From Candidatus Zixiibacteriota bacterium (GTDB lineage: Bacteria; Zixibacteria; MSB-5A5; GN15; FEB-12): a DNA stretch of 11,383 nucleotides. The stretch is from contig JAOZPL010000032.1 in the NCBI GenBank assembly GCA_029932795.1, positions 1 through 11,383 of the forward strand. Direction: 5' to 3'. Below are positions 6,757 to 11,383 of the stretch, in pieces. Numbering within the stretch: position 1 is the stretch's first letter; each line of letters opens with the position of its first letter. Under the pieces are notes generated by a model. The model did not search any database. It saw nothing but the letters and a program-made list of their open reading frames with translations, and was not told where the DNA came from. The position numbers and the translations under genes are program-made.

Positions 6757-7167
6757 CTAACCCTTTTCCGTTGTTTTTTTCTCTGCTGTTCTCAGTTCGT
6801 CAATCCGGCGATTAATGTCACTGAGCGCTGTCTCAATGTTTTTGGCCTCACTCTGAAGGGCGGCGAGTTCGTCTTTCGGCTCCATACCCTGCCAGCCTGC
6901 AACCCCTTGAGGGTAGGCCGCGCTGTAACCGTAGTAGCCGATTCCCGGCGGAACCACCCATCCCGGGTATCCGCTGGCGTAGTAACCACGGTGCCATCCC
7001 CAGCCACGGCCCCGGCCGAAACCCCGTCCGCGGCCACGACCGAATCCAAAGCCGCCTCCAAAATATGGGTTCATATAACCCGGCATGCTGTAGCCGGCAC
7101 AGAATCCGGCGCCCCGACCGGTCATTGGTCCAGCGCCCAGCGGTCCAGTTCTGTCTCCTCCTGGCAT
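6757..7167 (-). CDS. DUF5320-like glycine/aromatic-rich protein with C-terminal coiled coil
   Basis: The 136-residue product begins with the hallmark of the DUF5320 group: MPGGDRTGPLGAGPMTGRGAG followed by a Cys (residue 23) and GY. Residues 32-58 are a GFGRGRGRG-like tract rich in Gly, Arg, Phe and Trp, then comes a Tyr/Pro/Gly-rich stretch to ~92. Residues 95-136 (EPKDELAALQSEAKNIETALSD region) form a charged heptad-like helix, probably a coiled coil for self-association. Family members have no known function but recur beside NifX-like and MinD-type genes, as here. A strong ribosome binding site (AAAGGAG) precedes the ATG, and a small inverted repeat (7180-7194) lies just upstream. No signal peptide is present. 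Confidence 0.85.
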   Translation of the reverse strand: MPGGDRTGPLGAGPMTGRGAGFCAGYSMPGYMNPYFGGGFGFGRGRGRGFGRGRGWGWHRGYYASGYPGWVVPPGIGYYGYSAAYPQGVAGWQGMEPKDELAALQSEAKNIETALSDINRRIDELRTAEKKTTEKG

Positions 7168-7267
7168 TTTTGATCTCCTTTCACTTTTGGTGAACAGCTA
7201 TTGTTTCATACTATTTAATGCGTCAATACGGTTCTTGGCGACCGGAGCAGTCCTCCCGATTGAAGAG

Positions 7268-7567
7268 TCAATCGGACTGGCTCGACTCCCTGTCTTCCAC
7301 AATTTCCACTCTGTCAGTTATATCGATAACCTGTCGCTTTTCCTTTTTCCACTCAAGGAGTCCCCTGACAGCTTTCCCGGCCAACTGACGGATAAGGCTG
7401 TCCGGCTTTTTCAGGTCATGTACAAGGAACCCAATCAGCGGAGCTGTAACCGAGGTGATCCCGACCGCCTTGCCCGTTTTCCCGGACATGCAGCCGCGGA
7501 TCCTGGATCGCATTCTCCGACCTCTGCCGTCGGCCGGGGGTCGTGTGTTAGAATCTTTCATTCTCAT
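7268..7567 (-). CDS. Uncharacterised ~99-aa basic protein
   Basis: I do not recognise this protein. From the ATG at 7567 it is 99 residues. Residues ~10-35 are Arg/Gly-rich with one Cys (RSRIRGCMSGKTGK). Residues ~36-72 are mixed hydrophobic and may form one amphipathic or membrane-touching helix pair (ITSVTAPLIGFLVHDL, then SLIRQLAGKAVRGLLEW). The tail holds QVIDITDRVEIVED, a short beta-like acidic stretch. AAGG lies 5 nt before the chosen ATG; a GTG at 7573 and an ATG at 7561 are also in frame. It lies between the NifX-like pair and the DUF5320-like gene on the same strand, which supports it being real. It may be an assembly partner of the ORP-like system, but that rests on position alone. 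Confidence 0.65.
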   Translation of the reverse strand: MRMKDSNTRPPADGRGRRMRSRIRGCMSGKTGKAVGITSVTAPLIGFLVHDLKKPDSLIRQLAGKAVRGLLEWKKEKRQVIDITDRVEIVEDRESSQSD

Positions 7568-7587
7568 CACCACCTTAAAGATATCTC

Positions 7588-7610
7588 AGCCGGATGATTT
7601 GACTCCGGCT
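7588..7610 (-). repeat. 7-bp perfect stem-loop between operon genes
   Basis: AGCCGGA and TCCGGCT are perfect inverted arms separated by 9 nt, in the 64-nt gap between the second NifX-like gene and the unknown 99-aa gene. There is no following T-run on the transcribed strand, so it is not a typical terminator. It could be an mRNA processing or stability element that sets different levels for genes before and after it. Confidence 0.4.
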
Positions 7611-7631
7611 TACCACATTGCCAGTGTTTGT

Positions 7632-7958
7632 TTACTGGCGTTGTCTGCCTTTTGCCATCTCGATTGCAGCCTCAACAGTACCCTCAGACCATGTGATCGT
7701 TTCAATACCGGCTGCGGAAAGGGTCGCCATAGCTTTGGGGCCTAACTGCCCCGACACGACTACGTCAACCTGTTTGGCTGACATGTCCTGCGCCGCCTGC
7801 GTTCCCGCTCCGTGGGCGGCCTGCATGTTTTTAGTGTTATCCAGCGTTTCGACACTGCCCGTTTCGGTGTCATAGATAACAAAATAGGGAGCCCTGGCAA
7901 AGCGCGGATCAACTCGGCTTGTCATCTCCGACCCCTGTGATGCTACAGCAATTCTCAT
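7632..7958 (-). CDS. NifX/NifB-like (dinitrogenase FeMo-cofactor domain) protein, ORP-like
   Basis: The 108-residue product is a single dinitrogenase iron-molybdenum cofactor domain. It shows MRIAVASQGSEMTSRVDPRFARAPYFVIYD at the start, then NTKNMQAAHGAGTQAAQ (~42-58), VDVVVSGQLGPKA (~64-76) and a C-terminal helix with GTVEAAIEMA. The R-x-DPRFxRAPYFxIYD pattern and the HGAGTQAA segment are those of ORP (DVU2108-like) and MTH1175-like proteins, which bind a metal-sulfur cluster. It contains no cysteine, so any cluster would be held non-covalently, as is known for the Mo-Cu cluster of ORP. The start has an excellent ribosome site (AAGGAGG) and overlaps the stop of the first NifX-like gene by ATGA. 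Of the three paralogues this is the best candidate for the ORP counterpart. Confidence 0.92.
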   Translation of the reverse strand: MRIAVASQGSEMTSRVDPRFARAPYFVIYDTETGSVETLDNTKNMQAAHGAGTQAAQDMSAKQVDVVVSGQLGPKAMATLSAAGIETITWSEGTVEAAIEMAKGRQRQ

Positions 7959-8389
7959 CTTCCCTCCTTATAATGCTTCTCATAGCCAAAACCTACCCGC
8001 CGACCTTGTCGCCATCTCATCCGCCCCCTGCCTCTTCGGCCACGACAACCGGGCAGAATGAAATGATCCTGGTCGAGCTCCCCATTGGAAAAAGCAGCGA
8101 TTACCCTCTCTACATTGCCCGTCACATACGGGTACACTTCTATACCCGAGGCGACCAGCATCTGTTCCAGAGGGCGAGATAAGGCGCCGCAAATCACGAC
8201 TTCGATGCCAGCACTAGCAATGAAGCCCGCTCTGTGCATAGGATGCAGTGGAGGAAAATCCAGAAACTTGCGCGATATCTCCTGGCCATTCTGAGTATCC
8301 ACCACGAGCAGCTTCAAAGCAGTGTCGAGGACCGGCGAGATTCTGTCAGTCCATATGGGTATTCCGATTATCATGACACTATATGACAT
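7955..8389 (-). CDS. NifX/NifB-like protein with Arg/Gly-rich C-terminal tail
   Basis: The 144-residue protein has a NifX/NifB-type domain in residues ~6-105: IIGIPIWTDRISPVLDTALKLLVVD at the N-terminus, VVICGALSRPLEQML in the core (Cys68), then GNVERVIAAFSNGEL. A short linker with DHFILPGC (Cys115) leads to a tail of nine arginines within 17 residues (CRGRRGRGRMRW onward), which could bind nucleic acid, an acidic protein or a metal cluster. It is the first gene of the minus-strand operon, directly downstream of the repeat-rich intergenic region. ATG at 8389 is used here. The ATG at 8374 (giving MIIGIPIW, closer to the usual family start) is possible; neither has a clear ribosome binding site. 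It overlaps the next NifX-like gene by 4 nt. Confidence 0.88.
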   Translation of the reverse strand: MSYSVMIIGIPIWTDRISPVLDTALKLLVVDTQNGQEISRKFLDFPPLHPMHRAGFIASAGIEVVICGALSRPLEQMLVASGIEVYPYVTGNVERVIAAFSNGELDQDHFILPGCRGRRGRGRMRWRQGRRVGFGYEKHYKEGR

Positions 8390-8404
8390 ACATATCTTGT
8401 GCCA
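8390..8404 (-). promoter_or_regulatory. Weak sigma54 -24/-12-like match
   Basis: On the minus strand TGGCAC (8404-8399), a 5-nt spacer and ATGT (8393-8390) give correct GG-N10-G spacing, but the usual -12 TTGC is ATGT. The element abuts the ATG at 8389, so transcription would start inside the open frame near the second ATG (8374). It is listed only because the neighbouring gene encodes a sigma54 activator. Confidence 0.2.
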
Positions 8405-8411
8405 GTTTTGC

Positions 8412-8423
8412 GCAGATGTCTGC
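8412..8423. repeat. Inverted repeat GCAGA-N2-TCTGC
   Basis: Perfect 5-bp arms flank a 2-nt centre. On the minus strand this overlaps TGGCAG...CTGC, which resembles a sigma54 promoter but is one base too short between GG and GC. It could be an operator half-overlapping the promoter or coincidence. Confidence 0.35.
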
Positions 8424-8457
8424 CATATTCACAATCCGGTGTGATGTAACGAGTTAA

Positions 8458-8469
8458 ACGTGAGCACGT
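8458..8469. repeat. Inverted repeat ACGTG-N2-CACGT
   Basis: Perfect 5-bp arms around a 2-nt centre, about 70 nt upstream of the first operon gene. It could be an operator for a second regulator; no family is recognised. Confidence 0.35.
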
Positions 8470-8480
8470 CAGTAACATGA

Positions 8481-8495
8481 TACAGAAGATCTGTA
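8481..8495. repeat. Inverted repeat TACAGA-N3-TCTGTA
   Basis: Perfect 6-bp arms separated by 3 nt, centred about 19 bp from the nearer TTGCA palindrome. It could form a short hairpin if transcribed, or serve as a protein site. No T-run follows on either strand, so a terminator is unlikely. Confidence 0.4.
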
Positions 8496-8500
8496 AAAGA

Positions 8501-8514
8501 TTGCAGTTGTGCAA
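8501..8514. promoter_or_regulatory. Candidate activator-binding palindrome TTGCA-N4-TGCAA (proximal)
   Basis: Reads TTGCAGTTGTGCAA. Same arms and spacing as the copy at 8534-8547, with the centres 33 bp apart (about three helical turns). It lies about 112-125 nt upstream of the first operon gene, the usual place for an enhancer-type upstream activating site of a sigma54 activator. Confidence 0.6.
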
Positions 8515-8533
8515 CACTAAAAGGCGGGTATAG

Positions 8534-8547
8534 TTGCATTATTGCAA
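8534..8547. promoter_or_regulatory. Candidate activator-binding palindrome TTGCA-N4-TGCAA (distal)
   Basis: Reads TTGCATTATTGCAA. Together with the copy at 8501-8514 it forms a helically phased pair between the activator gene and the operon. Fis-type HTH activators of the NtrC class bind such dyads as dimers. I found no further copy elsewhere in the window by eye. Confidence 0.6.
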
Positions 8548-8553
8548 TCATTG

Positions 8554-9888
8554 TTAATCTGAAACGCTTATGCCCAGCTTTTTCATCTTTCGCCATAGTG
8601 TAGATTTGTGAACACCCAACTCGGCCGCGACTCTGGTACGATTCCAGTTATGCTTGCGCAGAATCTCGCAGATGAATCTCTTTTCGAGCTCATCAAGTGA
8701 TGACGATGGCACGTGGGTACCGGTAACGCCCTGTCTGAGCTGTTCGGGCAGATCCTCGATGTTAATTGTAGACCCTCGGCAGAGAACAAATGCCCGTTCG
8801 ATGATGTTTTCAAGTTCACGAATGTTACCGGGGTAATCGTACGCCATAAGCAGGCTCAGGACGTCGGGCGTGACATCAGCAATCAGCTTGTTCTTGAGCT
8901 TGTTGAAGCGACTTATGAAATGATCAATCAACAGGGGAATGTCTTCCTTGCGCTCCCGCAAAGGGGGCAACTCGATTTTTAACACATTGATGCGGTAGTA
9001 CAAATCTTCCCTGAACTCTCCGGTTTTGACGAGGGCTTCAAGGCTCTTGTTGTGAGCCACAATAACACGGACATCGGCCACAACCGGTTCGGTGCCGCCC
9101 AGCGGTTCGTAAGTTCGCTCCTGCAACACTCTCAACAGGCGTACCTGCAGGGCTGAGGAGATGTCTGCTATCTCATCCAGAAAGATTGTACCTCCCTCTG
9201 CCAGGGCGAACCGTCCCGGCTTGTCCTTCCGGGCATCCGTGAACGCCCCCGCCTTATAGCCAAAAAGCTCCGATTCCAGGAGGGTATCGGGCAGGGCGCC
9301 GCAATTCACCGTGATCATGGGCTTGTCATGCCGGCGCGAAAGGTTGTGGATAGCGCGCGCCACCAGTTCCTTGCCGGTACCGCTCTCACCCTCGATAAGC
9401 ACGGTGCTGTCGCTCTCTGCAACCACAGGGAGGGTGTCAAAAATCTTAAGCATCTCCCTGCTTTTGCTGATAATATCTTCGAATGAGTACCGCTTCTCCA
9501 GTTCCCGTCGCAGTTCCACTTCAGCGCTCAAATCTCGAAATGTTTCCACGCCTCCCACTACATTGCCTTCGCTGTCTTTCAAGAGGGCGGTTGAAATGCT
9601 GATCGGAATCTGCTTGCCGTTTGGGTCTATGATGTAGATTGTCTTATTCACGACTGGTTGGCCGGTGGTCAATGTCTTTCGCAAGGCGCAATCTGACTCG
9701 CAGATCGAGGCCCGAAAAATATCGAAGCATCGCTGACCAATCGCCTCATCTCTGGGCACACCGGTTATCTGTTCAGCCGCCCTGTTGAACGAAGTGATGA
9801 GCCACTTGCGATCAACGGTGAAAACACCATCGGCAATACTGTCCAGCACGATATCTCTGGCTTCTCTTTCTCTATTCGTTGGATCCAT
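8554..9888 (-). CDS. PAS-domain sigma54-dependent transcriptional activator (NtrC class)
   Basis: The 444-residue protein has three parts. Residues ~10-120 form a PAS domain (IADGVFTVDRKWLITSFNRAAEQITG) with cysteines 54, 63 and 67 spaced C-x8-C-x3-C. Residues ~135-370 form the AAA+ sigma54-interaction domain, with Walker A GESGTGKE (167-174), L1-loop GAFTDA (214-219; the consensus is GAFTGA), Walker B GGTIFLDE (232-239), and the RVLQERTYEPLGG and arginine-finger FREDLYYR segments. Residues ~398-440 are a Fis-type HTH (NWNRTRVAAELGVHKSTLWRKMKKL). It opens RNA polymerase-sigma54 promoters. Its position next to the ORP-like operon matches the sigma54 activator (DVU2106) of Desulfovibrio ORP clusters, so it probably controls 8389 leftward. 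The cysteine-bearing PAS suggests redox, FeS or ligand sensing; there is no receiver domain. An upstream in-frame TGA supports the ATG at 9888. Confidence 0.95.
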   Translation of the reverse strand: MDPTNREREARDIVLDSIADGVFTVDRKWLITSFNRAAEQITGVPRDEAIGQRCFDIFRASICESDCALRKTLTTGQPVVNKTIYIIDPNGKQIPISISTALLKDSEGNVVGGVETFRDLSAEVELRRELEKRYSFEDIISKSREMLKIFDTLPVVAESDSTVLIEGESGTGKELVARAIHNLSRRHDKPMITVNCGALPDTLLESELFGYKAGAFTDARKDKPGRFALAEGGTIFLDEIADISSALQVRLLRVLQERTYEPLGGTEPVVADVRVIVAHNKSLEALVKTGEFREDLYYRINVLKIELPPLRERKEDIPLLIDHFISRFNKLKNKLIADVTPDVLSLLMAYDYPGNIRELENIIERAFVLCRGSTINIEDLPEQLRQGVTGTHVPSSSLDELEKRFICEILRKHNWNRTRVAAELGVHKSTLWRKMKKLGISVSD

Positions 9889-10164
9889 GCACCTGATACG
9901 GTTCGCTCACTTCTCCTTCCAGTTGTGAAGATATGTTCTGTGTCAGCGGCGGCAAAGCCAATTTTTTGGCCAAAGGGAGACCGTGCTGTAAGGGTATCAG
10001 GAATCAGGACTGTTTCTGAAGATACATGGTAAAATTGCTCTTGAACTCCAAAAAACACTTGTTTCTATGGAAGCAGTTTTTTAATTTATGTGCGAAAATG
10101 CTTATAAACCATTGATAACGTACATTACAATAAGCAGTAGCAACTAGACACAGGAGGAGGATGT
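9889..10164. promoter_or_regulatory. Divergent intergenic region between activator and cytochrome genes
   Basis: No credible gene is present. Near 10101-10131, weak sigma70-like elements face both ways. On the minus strand TTGTAA (10130-10125), 18 nt, then TATAAG (10106-10101). On the plus strand TACAAT (10126-10131) follows a poor -35. A 10-bp palindrome TTTGGCCAAA is at 9965-9974. A very strong ribosome binding site (AGGAGGAGG, 10152-10160) serves the cytochrome gene. No TTGCA-N4-TGCAA site is seen here. Confidence 0.35.
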
Positions 10165-11112
10165 ATGGTTCGTCGAAACAAGAATGGCCCCGGGTGCAGG
10201 CCCTCCATTGTAATTCTGCCGGCTGTTCTGTTGGTTATTGTGATGGCGGTTCCGCTTTCGGCGCAGGTCGCGAACGAGGTGTGTGCCGGCTGTCACGATG
10301 AGGTCACCGAATCATTTGCCAATACGCCTCACGGCGTTTATTTCTCGAACCGTCCCGCTTTGATTAGCCATGCCTGCGAGAAATGCCACGGCTCCGGCGT
10401 ACAACATGCCAACGAAGGAGATCCAGAGCTTATTATCAATCCGGCCAATCATGATCAATTCGGCGGCAATGAACTGTGTCTGGAGTGTCACGACGGACAC
10501 CAGTTCGACGAGTGGGCCTTTTCCAGTCACAACACTGCCGGTATCACCTGCTCGGATTGCCACCGGGTCCACGGGGACTATTCGCAGTCCGTTAAGAAAA
10601 CAACCCCTGAGCTTTGCTATGATTGTCATAGCGACGTAAGGGCGGCATCTTATATGCCTTCTCACCACCCGATAGCGGAAGGTAAGATGGGTTGCAGGGA
10701 TTGTCATGGTATTCATGGCGAAAGCGCCCACCTGACCATGAACCGTAGCGGCCGGGAACTCTGTTTCAGTTGTCATGCAGAGATCGAGGGCCCGTTTGTG
10801 TTTGAGCATGCGCCGGTCAACGAGGATTGCATGATTTGCCATACTTCCCACGGCTCGGTGGCGGATAATCTGCTCAAAAACACCGAACCGGCTCTCTGTC
10901 TGAACTGCCATCCGATGCACTTTCACTCTCTTCAGACAGGGGTTGACGGGGCGTTCGTGGTGCCTCTGGCAACCGAACGCAACGGTGTATCCACTCCCGA
11001 CGGCTGGAAACGGGGCATGTTAACCAAATGCACGCAGTGTCATACTGAAATTCACGGTTCCGATCTGCCATCACAGGCAATCCCAACCAGTGGCAACGCC
11101 CTGACACGATAG
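10165..11112 (+). CDS. Periplasmic ten-haem cytochrome c, DmsE/MtrA family
   Basis: The 315-residue product has an N-terminal signal peptide: basic RRNK, a hydrophobic stretch at ~14-29, and a likely cut near PLSAQ (about residue 34). Ten CxxCH haem motifs follow at Cys40, 71, 105, 129, 151, 177, 200, 222, 245 and 289, and many further His residues can serve as axial ligands. Length, haem count and the neighbouring outer-membrane barrel fit MtrA/DmsE/PioA cytochromes, which sit inside an MtrB-type barrel and pass electrons across the outer membrane to or from external acceptors. It starts the plus-strand operon, divergent from the sigma54 activator. The start is fixed by an AGGAGGAGG site 4-7 nt upstream. 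Confidence 0.95.
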   Translation: MVRRNKNGPGCRPSIVILPAVLLVIVMAVPLSAQVANEVCAGCHDEVTESFANTPHGVYFSNRPALISHACEKCHGSGVQHANEGDPELIINPANHDQFGGNELCLECHDGHQFDEWAFSSHNTAGITCSDCHRVHGDYSQSVKKTTPELCYDCHSDVRAASYMPSHHPIAEGKMGCRDCHGIHGESAHLTMNRSGRELCFSCHAEIEGPFVFEHAPVNEDCMICHTSHGSVADNLLKNTEPALCLNCHPMHFHSLQTGVDGAFVVPLATERNGVSTPDGWKRGMLTKCTQCHTEIHGSDLPSQAIPTSGNALTR

Positions 11113-11121
11113 GAGGATACT

Positions 11122-11383
11122 ATGAGACGACAATTCATTGTTCTTACTGTCGCTATCGCAGTGCTCCTCTGTAATGGCACTGCCCTGGGACAGGGGGAGC
11201 CCGAACAACAAATCAAGCTATGGCTCGGTTCGCACTATACCGAATTGCAGGATTACAACAAGAAGGTTGGTGAATACAACCTGGGCAACGACGAGCTGCT
11301 TCCGGAATTCCGAGTCAACTATTTCAGGCAGGCTACTGACTACCTGCTGACTCTTGACGGTCACTATTTTGACAACAAGAACA
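11122..11383 (+). CDS. MtrB/PioB-family outer-membrane barrel, N-terminus only
   Basis: From ATG 11122, 87 codons are open to the window edge. AGGAGG overlaps the stop of the cytochrome gene and lies 5-10 nt before the start, so the two are co-transcribed and probably translationally linked. The N-terminus is a signal peptide (MRRQFIVLTVAIAVLL, cut near TALGQ). After it come alternating aromatic/polar segments typical of barrel strands: KVGEYNLGNDELLPEF, VNYFRQATDYLLTLDGHYFDNKN. The 'VGEYNxGxDELxPEF' start is like decaheme-associated barrels of the MtrB/PioB group. The N-terminal CxxC seen in Shewanella MtrB is absent. With the upstream cytochrome it would make a porin-cytochrome conduit; an extracellular cytochrome gene might follow beyond the window. 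Confidence 0.85.
   Translation, partial: MRRQFIVLTVAIAVLLCNGTALGQGEPEQQIKLWLGSHYTELQDYNKKVGEYNLGNDELLPEFRVNYFRQATDYLLTLDGHYFDNKN

Noticed and set aside
6399..6815. 138-aa plus-strand Pro-rich open frame
   Set aside because: It is the complement of the Gly/Arg-rich gene; Pro-rich antisense frames arise automatically from GC-rich glycine codons.
6560..7060. Tandem DNA repeats in the glycine-rich genes
   Set aside because: The repetition is at the amino-acid level (GRG/RGG codons); there is no regular unit or spacing that would indicate a satellite or CRISPR array.
8429..8444. TCACA-N6-TGTGA as a CRP/FNR-type site
   Set aside because: CRP sites read TGTGA-N6-TCACA. Here the arms are in the opposite order, so only a generic dyad can be claimed.
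9958..9973. TTGGCCAAAAAATTGG (minus strand) as a sigma54 promoter for the activator
   Set aside because: The GG spacing is right, but the -12 GC is GG and most of the -24 block after TGGC does not match. It is probably an AT tract flanked by a palindrome.
9765..10058. 97-aa minus-strand open frame upstream of the activator
   Set aside because: It overlaps the start of the activator gene in another frame, crosses the intergenic region, and has no recognisable motif or ribosome site.
10312..10926. 204-aa antisense open frame
   Set aside because: It lies fully opposite the ten-haem cytochrome gene, whose CxxCH motifs and ribosome site are unambiguous. The antisense product has no domain pattern.

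Overview
The window looks like the chromosome of an anaerobic, Gram-negative, respiring bacterium. The reasons are ferredoxin-domain MinD-type ATPases, several dinitrogenase-cofactor (NifX/NifB-like) domain proteins, a radical SAM enzyme, and the start of an outer-membrane porin-cytochrome conduit. A deltaproteobacterium-like (Desulfobacterota) or similar metal/sulfur-respiring lineage would fit. The sequence alone does not fix the taxon.

Layout. (1) Positions 1-8389 hold a tightly packed run of 15 genes, all on the minus strand, with several 4-nt ATGA overlaps. In transcription order they are: a NifX-like protein with an Arg/Gly tail; a second NifX-like protein; an unknown ~99-aa protein; a DUF5320-like protein; a Gly/Arg-rich zinc-ribbon protein; two MinD-type ATPases each carrying two 4Fe-4S ferredoxin motifs; a third NifX-like protein; a class I methyltransferase; a TrmO-family protein; a radical SAM protein; a cupin; a KaiC/RecA-like protein with damaged nucleotide-binding motifs; an N-terminal-only Old Yellow Enzyme fragment; and an Mrp/NBP35 (ApbC) ATPase that runs off the left edge. 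(2) Positions 8390-8553 are a short intergenic region unusually rich in inverted repeats, including two copies of TTGCA-N4-TGCAA whose centres are 33 bp apart. (3) Positions 8554-9888 encode a PAS / sigma54-AAA+ / Fis-HTH transcriptional activator on the minus strand. (4) Positions 9889-10164 are a divergent intergenic region. (5) Positions 10165-11383 (plus strand) encode a ten-haem DmsE/MtrA-type cytochrome c and the N-terminus of an MtrB/PioB-type outer-membrane barrel.

How they may work together. The combination of NifX-like proteins, paired MinD-type FeS ATPases, an Mrp ATPase and a sigma54 activator matches the 'orange protein' (ORP) system known from Desulfovibrio vulgaris (DVU2103-DVU2109). 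There ORP carries a Mo-Cu sulfide cluster and the genes are controlled by sigma54 and a cognate activator. The cluster here is larger. It has three NifX-like proteins, two glycine-rich accessory proteins and a downstream block (methyltransferase, TrmO-like, radical SAM, cupin, degenerate KaiC-like, truncated OYE) that is not part of the described ORP complex as I know it. My working model is a metal-sulfur cluster assembly or carrier operon switched on by the adjacent activator through the paired palindromes. The divergent extracellular-electron-transfer genes may be only a neighbour.
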